The position numbers were made by a program, and so were the translations under genes. Positions 22,695-34,920 of a stretch of DNA of 64,000 nucleotides are shown piece by piece. The DNA comes from Mytilus edulis (Eukaryota; Mollusca; Bivalvia; Mytilida; Mytilidae), in NCBI RefSeq assembly GCF_963676685.1, contig NC_092353.1:13272361-13336360 (forward strand), given 5' to 3'. The notes below the pieces were generated by a model that did not search any database, had not been told where the DNA came from, and was given only the letters and a program-made list of their open reading frames with translations. Numbering within the stretch: position 1 is the stretch's first letter; every line of letters begins with the position of its first letter.

Positions 22695-24490
22695 TCAAGT
22701 CTCATATTTAGATTGTTGACATAAATATGCCGATATTCTTCTTTTCTGCAGGCGAATGTGTTTCACTTTTGTAACTAGTGGTTCGTTGAAAACTTCCAAC
22801 AATTTTTCGTATAAAGACCGTTTACGATCATATATCTTTAAACCCATTCCAAGTCTGTATAGCGCTTTTGTTTTCATAGCTTGAAATTCTTCTTTTTTAC
22901 TCTTGTCAAACTTTTAAGAACTTTAACATCGTAACGAAGATGTCTTAGTTTCCAAATAAAAACAATAAATATAGTCAGGGGAATAATTGAATATAAAGCC
23001 AATATAGTATATTGTATTGAATCACAGTCTGTTGAATGAATTATAAAATCTTCAATTAAAACATTTTCAAAATTTGAACAAAATAGAGGATCCTGTGCTT
23101 TTTTAAACTTTCTCCATTCGCCGATCCATCGGTTATCACAATTACATGGTATACCTTTTTGACCGAACCGGAAGACGTTAGGATAGAGAAGTTGAACTTG
23201 CCTTGGAAGTGAGTCAAGTAAATGGTCTGTTATGATTATTTCAACAGCATTTGTAGAATTTTGGATGCTCTCGTCAAAGGTCTGGATTGGATTTCTTGAT
23301 AAATTCACACTTTTTACGTCTTTAAAATAGTATTTTGAAATAACACTTCGAATTTGATTGCCTTCCATGAGTAAAACTATTTTATGACTAGTGTCGGGCA
23401 CAACATCTGGAAGATCCTTGCAAGACTTGTTAGAACAAGCTATGATTAGACTGTCAGCTATTGGTTGAGAAGTACATATACATTTACAGTTTCCAACTCT
23501 GGGACAGCCATCTTGAACGTCACATACCATGAGGTGGTGCAGACTCGTGTTGTAAAAAAAGGTTTCAGTGTTAATACCTCGTAAAGGTTCAGGATTCTAA
23601 CACGTACTCTTACCAAACTTGATTCCAAATATTCGGTTAAACTCACTATATTCTAATTTTAAGAATTTTGCAACTGAACAATCACAGTCATATTTCGATC
23701 CCCGATACTCAAGCAGGCCACATCTTGCAAATTTCATTAGTTCTCCTGGGTTTAGCCCTAATACCATATAAGGATGAACATTTAACATTACGTTGCAAAA
23801 GTCAATGTTACCACACTAATACGTGTTTGAATCCTTAGGATTAATATTCGCAATGTTAAAAATCTTAATTGGATATTTATTATCCTGTAACTAGCCTTAC
23901 AATTAGTATTATTTGGTACAACAACATTGCTAACGTCCAGTTGACGTAAATTATTTGCATTTAGATACAAGTGTAGAATGTTAGTTCTGGGATATTTCAG
24001 TAAATTAAAGTCAAGTCTCGAAATCTTGTTATTGGACAAATCAACATACCTCAACTTTGGCATCTCTGCAAATGTTTTATTGGGAACAAATGTGATTCTG
24101 TTATTATTCATTTTTAGTGTATCTAACTGTTGTAGACAAGAAATGTTTCCGATTTCTCCAAACAAATTATAACTAACGTCAATAAGGACAATAGTAAAAC
24201 TGCATATATTCCTTGGCAGTTGTTTTATGTATCCATGTACATGTTCAAATCTAAAACAAATTGAACTGTTGAAATCTTGATCAGTTAGTAACATACTTTC
24301 TGTGCCTATCACATTTCTTATTTCAACGTCTAAAGAAAGGTATTTGACATTAGGAAGCGGAATTTCCCATTCAGTAACGGCTTCACATGCTAAACATTGG
24401 TTTATAAATTCAAATCCGTACTTTGAATATTTATTTGTGTAACAACTGCTATGGTCATTACACCAAAGATCTTTCATTCCATCGGGACTA
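22695..24490 (-). pseudogene. Toll-like receptor pseudogene lacking the TIR domain (unit 3)
   Basis: From 24477 the minus strand reads MKDLWCNDHSSC and on through the LRR block, but the signal peptide is gone because unrelated sequence begins at about 24491. A one-base deletion near 23894 shifts the frame. TAG stops occur near 23817 and near 23600. A second open stretch (22874-23530) covers the mid cysteine cluster, the last LRR and LRRCT, and the membrane helix. There, about 340 bp equivalent to 16606-16946 of unit 2 are missing, so nearly the whole TIR domain is lost. After the gap only the extreme C-terminus remains (22695-22877). It cannot signal. Confidence 0.9.
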
Positions 24491-24968
24491 AAATACAGAA
24501 TTTTCGTTTATTTCTATCATGTTGCTGTAAAGCTAGGGTACCTGATGAGGATAATGCCTAGGTAATATAAAACCTAAACCGAAACACCAGGTGAAATTAC
24601 ATCATCAAATCAATTATTTCTTACCAATATCTATGCGTATATATACGTGTAGGATTTTACTATTGAAGAAATAATAAAAAGATACTTGCCTACATAGTTT
24701 GGTTCAAAACGAAACTAATTGTAATATTGACCGACTATTTCAAATATTTAATGATACGATAGGTCACTGATTCTCTGAAGATATATACTGTTACAAAAAT
24801 AGAAGAGTGTGTCCTAGAGATAATATTGAGATGTTTGGATTGCTTAAGGACTCGTTCTTATTTCAACATCTCTGAAGTTTTATGTTGTTACAAGAAAAGG
24901 AGAATTGTGTCTTAGGAGTTGTATTGAGATATTTGGATTGTTTAAGGACTCGTTTTTATTTAAACAAA
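24491..24968. other. Foreign sequence replacing the 5' end of TLR unit 3
   Basis: Compared with unit 1 (10540-10620), the signal-peptide coding part is replaced by about 480 bp. TLR-flank similarity resumes with 'GCTGTAAACAAGCTA' at about 24971. I see no terminal repeats. Its last 190 bp are a tandem pair. Confidence 0.6.
24780..24968. repeat. 97-bp tandem duplication
   Basis: Two diverged copies share 'TGTTACAA', then 'GTGTCCTAGAG' or 'GTGTCTTAGGAG', then 'TTTAAGGACTCGTT' or 'CTTAAGGACTCGTT'. Anchors lie at 24789 and 24886. Confidence 0.8.
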
Positions 24969-25338
24969 ATTGCTGTAAACAAGCTACTTATATTCATTTC
25001 TTCTAGATAAATACATCCAACATCACGTTACGTTGTCCATTTACAAATTGATTATATTCTACTTCTCTTTTCTAATGTATAAAAGGGTGAAATTAGTTTG
25101 GTATATGTACTGCTGTTCTACTTCCTTCTTTAGATAACAAAGAAAAACAGTTGAATAAATATCTAAACATATCTGCGTAACGTCGAATGAATTGTTAATA
25201 ATGACATTTATAGATCATGTAGATGTAAATGATCAAATATATAGGTATTAGTTTGATGTCCGTTATATTTGTTTTTAGTTTATAGTTTTGAAACATTTCA
25301 TTTCGGGGTTTTTTCTCCGGAATTGTTTTCGTTTTGTC

Positions 25339-25524
25339 ATGAAAGACTCAGAAACAGTAGACCGTTTCATTCATACGTGTGCTGTTCTTGCGATTTCTAG
25401 AAACTTTCAATGCGTTCACTTGATTGAACTCTTTAAAATAATCAATGATAGCGAGCTCTGCGCGAAATGTAAAATGATTAAACTACATACTTTCCTCTCT
25501 TTCTTTAATTCATTAGCACATTAG
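25339..25524 (+). CDS. Small ORF with a CxxC motif, paired with 10952-11146
   Basis: A 61-codon frame starts at the shared ATG (MKDSETVDRF). The core ELCAKCKMIK and the end FNSLAH are identical to the paralogue, although the indels between them are 9, 20 and 2 bases. An in-frame ATG also exists upstream at 25288. No domain is recognised, and expression is unknown. The alternative is that both are chance frames in duplicated non-coding DNA. Confidence 0.25.
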   Translation: MKDSETVDRFIHTCAVLAISRNFQCVHLIELFKIINDSELCAKCKMIKLHTFLSFFNSLAH

Positions 25525-25529
25525 ACGTA

Positions 25530-26820
25530 ATATGATATTATTCGGATCACCGATGAAAGAAACGACAGAATTGCTTGCAATCACTTAGTCAAAGGTATGA
25601 ATTTATGATATCTAGATTATCTTTTGGTTTAGATGTTGAAAGTGGTAAAGCTTTATGGTGGGTGTTTAACGCATTTATTTATCCATACATTTTCAATTCC
25701 CCTTTTGTAAATTCGTTCAAAACATTATAGACTCGACGCACTTCGCAGCCCGCTACATAAAAATATATAATGGCCTCCTCATATGCAGTCATCAATTATA
25801 GAAAGTGCGCATGCTGAAATGTGTCATTTGCTTTAACTTTGATAACTAATTTTGTCAGTCATAAACCATACAAATGAGGTTAAGGACAACAAACATATAA
25901 CAAACAGATATATCGTAACATAAGACATCTTTATGCAAGGTATAACGCCTCCGTGTCTTCTACCCTGTAATATAGGAATTTATACAAATAACTGTGACGC
26001 CAACGCTAGGTTGTAAATCCTTTGTTTCAAAATTAACACAAAAGCCTGACTTGATGAATTAGCTAATATTAATTTTTCAAAAATTCTTGGTATCTACAAT
26101 TGTTTTGAAGACAGTATAAAATTACTTAAATTCACAAAATTATCAGCAGAGAACAATACATTTATTGGATAATCTCTGGCAATCGATGGTGAATTTAGAA
26201 AATATCTTATATTTCTATGCATTTGTAAGCGTCGATCTTTTTGATTTTTTTTTCATTTTACATTAACAATATTATAGAGTTTGCGTTACCTACCGTGATT
26301 TTACTCGATACTAATTTGTTACACGACAGTCATATGTTATATTTGTTATTCTCGTGGGATTTTGTCTGATGCTTGGTCCGTTTCTGTGTGTGTTACATTG
26401 TAGTGTTGTGTTGTTGTTCTCCTCTTATATTTCATGCGTTTCCCTCAGTTTTAGTTTGTTACCCCGATTTTTTTTTTTTTTTCCATGGATTTATGAGTTT
26501 GAACAGCGGTATACTACCAATGATTCCTAGTAGTGAAGTTATCCATTCGGCAGTTTGACGGCCGCCATAATGATGTGCTAGAAGACTTTGAATAACTGTG
26601 TCACAGATGACGACGAGTATGCAGCAATTGTCGTTGCCATTTTCCTGTAATCTTATCCTCGATTGTGACATCACAAAATCGGATTTCACACAGATTGTTC
26701 AGTGGCTGTCGTTTGTTGATGTGTTTCATAAGTGTTTCTCGTTTCTCGTTTTTTTTAAATGGTTGTTTTTACTGTTTGAATGGTATTACATTAGGCCATT
26801 TCTATTGTTTGCTATTCAGC
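25530..26820. other. Duplicated spacer with dispersed-repeat fragments
   Basis: Paralogous to 11150-12250. It contains, reversed at about 26410-26525, the short repeat with phrases 'TTTCATGCGTTTCCCTCAG' and 'GAACAGCGGTATACTAC'. The same repeat interrupts the gene at 37.80 kb and recurs near 48.1, 51.0 and 59.4 kb. No gene is seen. Confidence 0.55.
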
Positions 26821-27106
26821 GTGGGCCAAGGCTCCGTGTTGAAGACCGTACCACTGCTGGTTGACGATTCGTCCCCGAGGGTATCACCAGCCAAGTAGTC
26901 AACACTTCGGTGTTGACATGAATATCAATTATGTTGTAATTTTTTATAAATTTTCTGTTTACGAAACTTTGAAATTTTCAAAAACTAAGGCGTTTTTTAT
27001 TCCAGGCATAGATTACCATAGCCTTATTTGGCACAACTTTTTTGAATTTTGGATCCTCAATACTTTTCAACTTTGTACTTGTTTGGCTTTAAAAATATTT
27101 TGATAT

Positions 27107-27152
27107 GAGCGTCACTGATGAGTCTTATGTAGACGAAACGCACGTCTGGCGT
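27107..27152 (+). ncRNA. Hammerhead ribozyme 5, intact core
   Basis: CTGATGA, stem II GTCT-TATGT-AGAC, GAAA, stem III AC-GCAC-GT, cleavage after C27146, and stem I GAGCGTCA with TGGCGTA. All conserved core positions are present. Confidence 0.85.
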
Positions 27153-27453
27153 AAATATAAAATTTTAATCCTGGTATCTTTGATGAGTTATGATGATGCC
27201 ACTGCTGGTGGAGATATATTTCCCCATATCACCTGCCTAGTAGTCAGCACTTCTGTGTTGACTTGAGTTATCATTGATATGTTCATAATTATAAATTAAC
27301 TGTTAACAAAACTTTGAATTTTTGAAAAACTAAGGCTTTTCTACCTCAGGAATAGATTACCCTAGCTGTATTTGGCAACACTTTTAGGAACTTTTATTCC
27401 TCAATGCTCTTCAACTACGTATTTTATTTGGCCTTTTAATCATTTTTTGATTC

Positions 27454-27500
27454 GAGTGTCACTGATGAGTCTTTTGTAGACGTAACGCGCGTCTGGCGTA
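27454..27500 (+). ncRNA. Hammerhead ribozyme 6, core mutated
   Basis: The core CTGATGA is present, but the second box reads GTAA in place of GAAA (A13 to T). Stem I also has a change (GAGTGTCA). It is predicted to be inactive or very weak. Confidence 0.8.
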
Positions 27501-28401
27501 AATATAAAATTTTAATCCTGGTATCTATGAAAATTTAATTTAATCATCTGTTTCAGTTTTGTACACAAAGTATTTATTCTATCAATATATCTTTTTACAA
27601 ATAAAATGTTCATCAAATACCTTCACAGTGGGTGTTGAGTAAATGTAACAAGCTTAATCACATCCTTGTTGACAAAAGTTTCATTTACTAATATTGTTAA
27701 CTTATTTGTTTGGATGCCATATATATGTCATTAATTTGTTTCGTCTGTTTTTCATGTTGATTACTTTGGCAATATCTATCTAATATCGGTCAGTTAACAA
27801 TAAACACGTTTACAAATATAATATATATAGAAATCTGTATTGATAAAAAAAAAAGTGGGGGCTTACGATACACCAAAAGAAAATCCATGCAAACGTATAA
27901 GTCAAATGACATGGCTAAGTTAGAACAACAGTTCACAAAAGACAACACAGAAAACTACAGACTGAGCATCACTGATAAAATGTGTTATCTTTTTTTCTCG
28001 TCGTTTCGTCATACATTATGGATTTTTAATTTGCATTTGAAAAAGGCGGTTCATTTAAATGTTCATATTATTGTCGTTGTAAACAAACACATACTTGATA
28101 TATAATGTGTTACGCCAGACGCGCATCAGATTCATTGAAAATAGTCTGCCGAAAGCACACACGAACATATAATGCATTAAGCATTGTTTAGCTGTCATCC
28201 GGGACCGGGCAAAACAGATAGTACAGATTAGTAGCTTTCGAATGATATATAATTTAGAGTGCATTAGGTTGATGCTTGAAAAATTTAATTTTACGTTTAA
28301 ACATGTTAAAGTCACTCCACTAATAGTTATACATACTAACTATACTGCATTAATCAACTTCTTATTCATAAATGAATTCAGTATTTGTAATATTATAGAG
28401 T

Positions 28402-30633
28402 TCAAGTTCTATCTTTAAATTGATGCCATAAATATGTCAATATTCTTCTTTTACGCTGGCGAATGTGTTTTGCATTTGTAACTAGTGGTTCGTTGAAAAC
28501 TTCCAACAATTTTTCGTATAAAGACCGTTTACGATCATATATCTTAAATCCCATCCCAAGTCTGTATAGCGCTTTTGTTTTCATAGTTTGAAATTTTTCT
28601 GTTTTACTCTTGTCAAAGTTAATAATAAATACTTTGCATAACTTTTTATCTGTAAACAGATCCCATGCTAGTCTATATTCCATACGATTTGAACATGAGT
28701 TGGTTTTATCTAAATCATACATGCCAGATGACTGTATTATTAGGCAGTATTTGCAACGTTGCAAATTCCTGACGATGTTTTGCTCGTCTGTACTGCCAGG
28801 CCAGGAATCTCGACAGGCAATATAGGTGCTTAGTTCTCTTCTACGACAAAACTTATCTAATATCTGAAACACAAACCATCTGACGTCATCGTTGTCTTCG
28901 TCAAATGAAATATAAACATCAGTTTGCCAAATCCTTTGTATATTTTTGTCAATTGTTAGGAACTGATTTTTAAGAACTCTGACATCGTAACGAAGATGTC
29001 TTAGTTTCCAAATAAGAACAATAAATATAGTCAGAGGAATAAGTGAATACAAAGACAATAGATTTTCCTGTCTTGAATCACAGTCCATTGAATGACTTAT
29101 ATAATCTTCAATTGAAATATTTTTAAAGTTTGAACAAAATAGAGGATCCTTTGCATTTTTAAACTTTCTCCATTCGCCGATCCATCGATTATCACAATTA
29201 CAAGGTATACCGTTTTGACCGAACCGGAAGACGTTAGGATCAAGAAATTGAACTTGCCTTGGAAGTGAGTCAAGTAAATGATCTACTATGATTATTTCAA
29301 CAGCATTTGTTAAATTTTGGATGCTTTCATCAAAACCCTGTACAGGATTTCCGGCTAAATCCAAACTTTTTACATCTTTAAAATAGTATTTCGAATTAAC
29401 ACTTTGTATTTGATTACCTTCCATCAATAACACTATTCTATGCCTAGTTTTGGGAACCACTTCGGGAAGATCCGTGCAAGACTGGTTAGAACAATCTATG
29501 ATTATACTGTCAGTAAGTGGATGAGATGTACAAACACATTTACAGTTTCCAACTTTGGGACAGCCATCTTGAAGGTCGCATATCATGAGATGATGCAGAC
29601 TCGTGTTAAAGAAAAGGTCTTTTATATGTATACCTCGTAAAGGTTCTGGATTTTGACACGCATTACTAGTAAATAGATTACTAAACATTCGATTAAACTC
29701 AAGATACTCTAAATTGAAGAATTCTGCAACTGAACAATCACAGTTAATTTTAGCTCCGCGATACTCAAGGTTTCCACATCTTGCAAATTTAACTAGTTCT
29801 CCAATGCTGGTTCCTAATATCATAAAAGGGTGGATATTTAACCTTACATTCGAAAAGTCGATGGTACCACACAAAAACGTGTTTGATTCCTTCGGATTAA
29901 AATTCTTAATGTTAGAAATCTTAATTGGATATTTATTATTCTTGTAACTTACCCTGCAAATAGTATTATTTTGTACAAGAACATTTCCAACGTCGAGCTG
30001 ACGTAAATTATTTGCATTAAGGTAAAAGTGAAGAATGTTAGTTTTTGGGTAATTCAATATATTGAAGTCCAGTTTTGAAATCTTATTACTGGACAAATCA
30101 ACATACCTCAGCTTTGGCATCCCTGCAAATGTCTTATTTGAAACAAATGTTATTCTGTTATCATTCATTTTTAGTGTATCTAAAGTTTGTAGACATGAAA
30201 TGTTTCCGATGTCTTGAAATAGATTATAACCTACATCAATAAAGACAATATTAAACTCGCATATATTCCTTGGCAATAGTTTTAGGTATCCATGTGAATG
30301 CATAAATCTAAAATAAGTTGTACTGTTGAATTCTTGATCGGTTAATAACATACTTACTGTTCCTTCTACGTTCGTTATTTCAACGTCTAAAGAAAGGTAT
30401 GTGACATTAGGAAGCGGAATTTCCCATTCAGGAACGGCTTCACATGCTAGACATTGGTTTATAACTTCATATACGTCCTTTAAATGGTAATTATTTGTGT
30501 AACAACTGCTTTGGTTCTTACACCACAGATCTTTCATTCCATCGATACTACAGTATGTGTATAATCCCATTACAGAGGGAAACAGCACGGTAAATATAAT
30601 TGCTGTATAAAAGTTAATTACTAGTATATTCAT
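28402..30633 (-). CDS. Toll-like receptor, single exon (unit 4)
   Basis: A 743-residue TLR with the same layout as unit 2: signal peptide about 1-23, LRR ectodomain with two LRRCT clusters and an internal LRRNT-like cluster, membrane helix about 523-542, TIR about 571-717 with DVYISFDEDN (box 1) and CRDSWPGSTDEQN (box 2). It keeps the longer C-terminal tail (ILTYLWHQFKDRT). Most of the protein is very close to unit 2. A marked difference lies at residues 47-56, where unit 2 has SHSKYGFEF and unit 4 has NYHLKDVYEV with one extra residue. This is the N-terminal cysteine region and might face ligand. It is intronless and has no upstream element that I can name. Ligand unknown; signalling through an adaptor such as MyD88 is family knowledge. 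Confidence 0.94.
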   Translation of the reverse strand: MNILVINFYTAIIFTVLFPSVMGLYTYCSIDGMKDLWCKNQSSCYTNNYHLKDVYEVINQCLACEAVPEWEIPLPNVTYLSLDVEITNVEGTVSMLLTDQEFNSTTYFRFMHSHGYLKLLPRNICEFNIVFIDVGYNLFQDIGNISCLQTLDTLKMNDNRITFVSNKTFAGMPKLRYVDLSSNKISKLDFNILNYPKTNILHFYLNANNLRQLDVGNVLVQNNTICRVSYKNNKYPIKISNIKNFNPKESNTFLCGTIDFSNVRLNIHPFMILGTSIGELVKFARCGNLEYRGAKINCDCSVAEFFNLEYLEFNRMFSNLFTSNACQNPEPLRGIHIKDLFFNTSLHHLMICDLQDGCPKVGNCKCVCTSHPLTDSIIIDCSNQSCTDLPEVVPKTRHRIVLLMEGNQIQSVNSKYYFKDVKSLDLAGNPVQGFDESIQNLTNAVEIIIVDHLLDSLPRQVQFLDPNVFRFGQNGIPCNCDNRWIGEWRKFKNAKDPLFCSNFKNISIEDYISHSMDCDSRQENLLSLYSLIPLTIFIVLIWKLRHLRYDVRVLKNQFLTIDKNIQRIWQTDVYISFDEDNDDVRWFVFQILDKFCRRRELSTYIACRDSWPGSTDEQNIVRNLQRCKYCLIIQSSGMYDLDKTNSCSNRMEYRLAWDLFTDKKLCKVFIINFDKSKTEKFQTMKTKALYRLGMGFKIYDRKRSLYEKLLEVFNEPLVTNAKHIRQRKRRILTYLWHQFKDRT

Positions 30634-32990
30634 TTCTTTCAGATAGATATTTCCAACAGCACGTTATATTAACCATCTGCAAATTGATCAAGATCTACTG
30701 TTCTGTTAGTTAAATGTGTTAAAGCAAGAATAAGATTTTGGTTGATCCACTTCCTTGTTCGCATAAGATTAATAAGATGAACTTGAAAGTAAGATAACAG
30801 TGAAGAAATATTGAATGAAATATCTTAACATTCGTGTTTATCGTCTATCCAAATGTCAATGGTGACATTTATAGATTGATAAATTGTAACGGTAAAATAC
30901 TTTTTAACTATAAACTAGATAGTTTCCGAAAATTCTTTGAAGATATATTTCAAAGGAAAATGTGTATTACCAGTGATAAGGGTAGTTTGAAACTCACAAT
31001 TGATTTTATCCAGTCATTTTCTATAGCATATTAATCTATTGCAATAAAAAATCATAATATCTAATAAAATTGTAGATTTAGCTAACAAAGTCCTTATATT
31101 TGTATAAAGTAACATTCGTTTATAGTGGAAAATTGTTTTAACGTTGAATAAGCTACAATTGAAAATTGCTTGCTGGTCCCTCTCTGTGATTACCATTATA
31201 TTACGCTGGTTCATTTCCCAATCAATCTGTCACCAAGAGAAGATAAATAACTCGATTTTCGTTCATAGTCTTTTTCAAAAATGATGAACGGTTCTTTATA
31301 TTGGTATGTAATCATTTTAAACGTTTCAAATTTATGAAATTATATGCGTACATTAATGTTTTTGATACACCAATAACAAAAACTAAAATATATTGAATTG
31401 ATACATTTTGTAATTATTCAAAATTATATCAGAAAACTAAACTTAATTATAAAATAATGAACCTGTTAAGGGGAGAGAATACTCGCATAACTTTTTCGAA
31501 TTGGCACATAATACAACGAAATGTCACTCTTGCATACAAATGGCACATCAATATAATTAATTATCTGCGAAATCGTCCCCCACCTTCAATGATGATTCTA
31601 AATTATAAATATAACCAAAAGTTGTTAATCTATAGATAGTTAAGACTAATGAAAGCTAACCCCATATAAAAATATTTCTTTGCAATTTTTTAAAACTTCC
31701 TCAGAAAAATACTCGAGCCACTTGACTTTCATAGCTCAAAATTAACGTTTTTAAACAATATTTGAATAAAGTAGTTGAAGATTATTCGCTTCTCAAAGTG
31801 TAAGACGCAATAAAAATCGTATGCTTGCACCATCCTACCGAAATACGGATTTAATTAAGTCCTGAACATTTCGACATTTCTTCGTATATTTTGAACAAAA
31901 CCGGTTTTAACCAAATCACAAGTACGTGTTAAGATCCGACTAAATACCTATTTTCCTATATGGTCAGGTAAAGTTGCTACTTTCTATTATATGCGTGCTG
32001 TGTCAAGATTCCGTGATTTAGTGGTTGTCTTTATTTGCTGTCTGTTTTATTTATTTTTAGTTTATTATTTGTCAAAAATCACGTCTTTTTTCGTTTGAAT
32101 TGTCGAACGTTTTTTCATGGCGGACTCTTCTAAAGCTGACTTAAGATACGAGGGTGTTCTCATTGTTAACGCCGGTCTTTGGCCCATAGTTGTTCTTTGG
32201 ACTTTAGTTGTTTATATAATATAATATGTTTGATAGTTTTCTCATTGGCGATCACCTCATCTACTATTATATCTCGGTGTTTTATAGTTTGATACAGTGA
32301 TTATCCCGCTGCATTATGCACTATCCATTGTTTAATAGTTTGAAGTGCGCCATTATTATCTAGTTGGTCGTTATTCACTGGCTGTGTCACAGATGATTAC
32401 GAATATGTTCTAAATTTTATACCAATTCTCTCGTTTCTTCGATTGTGACATCACAAATACCATGAACATGATGATATCACACTTCTGAGGCGCCTGGTAT
32501 CCGCGACCCTTTTGATGTGATTTGTGCTGTTAATAATTCGTGTTATAAATGGTTTATTTTCCCAACGTATATTTAGGTTTGATGTTGTATTTTAGTAAGG
32601 ATTATAAGTTGTCAACAAATAATTAAAGAAGAATAATCCGCCTCATATCAATAAAATCCCAATAATGTATATAATTTCAACTTTACAACTATAACAGAAT
32701 ATGTTATTTTTGAACCTGTACCCCATTAGATGTGCTAGGGTGTATTCTTTTTAGGTTTCAAAGTTAAATATGAAATCAGAAAATGTTACTAAAACGGATG
32801 CTCAACTGGAACGACAACCAAATTCAGGAGAAAATATACAAGATGCTTTATTATGGTTGCGGTTATAGCAATTTAGAATTGCAGATGGACATTGGGAGGT
32901 TTGAAGGTACATGCATCATTTTTTTTTAAATTTGTTCTCATTTGGAATCAACTATCACCACTTTACCGCTTGATATAGTTTCTGTAAATG
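30634..32990. other. Upstream flank of TLR unit 4, duplicated
   Basis: Paralogous to 18612-20225, with extra sequence at about 31020-31980 that unit 2's flank lacks. I see no clear promoter motif. Short ORFs here are not conserved in the paralogue. Confidence 0.45.
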
Positions 32991-32999
32991 CTTGCTGCA

Positions 33000-34290
33000 A
33001 ATGTGATGCAGGTATGCTGCAAACACTTCACTCGGTCATGCAAATGAGTATTTGCTGCGGACCTGTATTTAATTCAGCAGCTAAATTCTAAAAAAGTCAG
33101 GTCACATACATTCTAGTATTTTACCAAGCCGTTATTGAAATTCTTGTTAATATATCCGATGGTATACTGAATGTTTTACGAAGGGAAACAACCCACATAC
33201 ATATAGACAGACAATTCAAATACAGCAGCATTTGCAAAATTGTGGGAGCATATATAAGTAAAACCTCGCAATAAATAACTTAAAGTTTTTTGTCGTTCAA
33301 GTGCTGAAATGCATTCAAACACAAAAGAAGGGTTTATTTGAAGTGCATAATGTGCTAGTTAAATTAATTTCTTCAACATTCAACTTGACTAATGGAAACA
33401 AACATATAGAATAGTCAAAGATTTCTGAATATAGCTACGAACATCCCTTATATTCTAGTTCATACCATACAATCATTATCCGACGACTTCCTGTAGACCG
33501 TTTATAAAAAATACATTTATACCTTGTTAATATATGTAGGTAAATATGTTTCAGAGATGAATCCCTGTGAGGAATCTTCCCGGAACATATTCGTACACGG
33601 ATCATAGTAGAAAATCTACCTGTTTTCTCAACGTAAATTAATAAACAACAATTGATCTCTTTTTAAAAGGTTCAGAAACGAGTATAAGTTTATTTATAAC
33701 AGTTTACAAACAAATAGGTCTTTATAAAAGTTGGAACTTTTACGGTCTATAAAATAGATAAAGAATTTTCAAATGATTACGAAATCCACCACATGGAAAC
33801 AAATCAGTTAAACTTAGAATAATATAGCTAAAGGTATGTAGTCTTTGTAGAGATAAAAAAAAATATAGAAATTAACACGAAAAGGCTCTGCGTCGAATAA
33901 ACATATAAAGAAGTGAGCGGAAAATGTCTGACAGGATTTATATATATTTTAGCTGGTTATTTAGTGATGCATTGCATATCATGTAAACAGTTGGGTTTTA
34001 AATGTTTCAGGTAGAATAAAATGGTCAAATCTAAAACCGACAATAGATTCGTGTTAAAGATGGTTTAAACAGCCAAAAAAACAACAATGATAGTTCTGAT
34101 CATGATTTTGTTTTATTGAACTTTCGATTTCAATGTATATGATATGCTTATATCTGTTTTAGCTAATATGTATAAAGTATAAAGCTGCAGGTTTGAGTTC
34201 GGATCTGGTCAATCCCTAAAAAAAAATGTTAACGAGATATATACGTCTGTATGTAATTTGGGTGTCCCATTTCACCTTAAGTGCATGATA
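33000..34290. other. No recognised feature
   Basis: AT-rich DNA beyond the duplicated block. It has no frame above 60 codons, no splice-framed exon that I could support, and no terminal repeats. Confidence 0.4.
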
Positions 34291-34299
34291 AGAAAATGT

Positions 34300-34920
34300 C
34301 TACTCAGGGGCGGATCCAGGATTTTAGGTTAAGAGGGGCGCAAACTTAAATTTTCGGCGACCGGAACGAGGCGAAATTTTTTTGGAGGTAAATTTATTGA
34401 AATATTCTGCTAAAGTGGGTACAATGCAATGTATTGTGTGGTAAAATTAGCGAGAAATTGAAGTGTCAAGATAAAATTTCTTAATACGACCACACACTAC
34501 AATCTGAATCACCATATTAATTAACAAGAAATCTGTGAGCTTCTATTCATTGAGATATTTCCCAGAAAACGGGACTGAAGACTAGTACAATAGAGACAGA
34601 CCATAATCAGGAGTACACAAGCTGACCCTCCATATAAAAAAATCAAGCGAATGTTATGTCAATGGTTGCTGGGAAAACTGGTGTTTCATTCATATTTAAG
34701 TTAATTTAATATATTCGGGGGGAAATGCAATAAATTGAATAATGACGTCATAGATGTGTATGCGTTCTAGTGGATCCTGCGGACCAAATATCAAGTGAGT
34801 GACTGACGGATAGACGGACAGAGATAAAACAATATGTCCCTGTTCCGCGAAGAGCCTCTGAGTTATGATAGCAAGGTTTCCTACAAACAACAACAATCTC
34901 CTAACACCCATTACTTACGC
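34300..34920. repeat. Probable dispersed repeat beginning 'GGGGCGGATCCAGGATTTTA'
   Basis: The opening phrase is one that I recognise as a common start of bivalve dispersed repeats. A 71-codon minus-strand frame at 34696-34911 has no recognisable domain. The right limit is uncertain. Confidence 0.35.

Larger units (their letters stand above)
26825..27545 (+). mobile_element. Retrozyme-like array with two hammerhead motifs
   Basis: Two units lie in the same orientation and place as the copy A array, with predicted cleavage sites after 27146 and 27493 (347 bp apart). The unit landmarks are the same. Flank comparison pairs motif 5 with motif 1 and motif 6 with motif 4, so copy A has two extra internal units or copy B lost them. 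Confidence 0.8.
21726..32990. repeat. Segmental duplication copy B (TLR units 3 and 4)
   Basis: Collinear paralogue of copy A. It lacks the three transposon insertions seen in copy A and two of the hammerhead units. It has its own 0.48-kb replacement at the start of unit 3 and a deletion of the TIR-coding part of unit 3. The right edge, near 32990, is where similarity to 20225 stops. Confidence 0.75.

Noticed and set aside
34696..34911. 71-codon minus-strand ORF with a hydrophobic start
   Set aside because: No homology is recognised, and it lies within a probable dispersed repeat.
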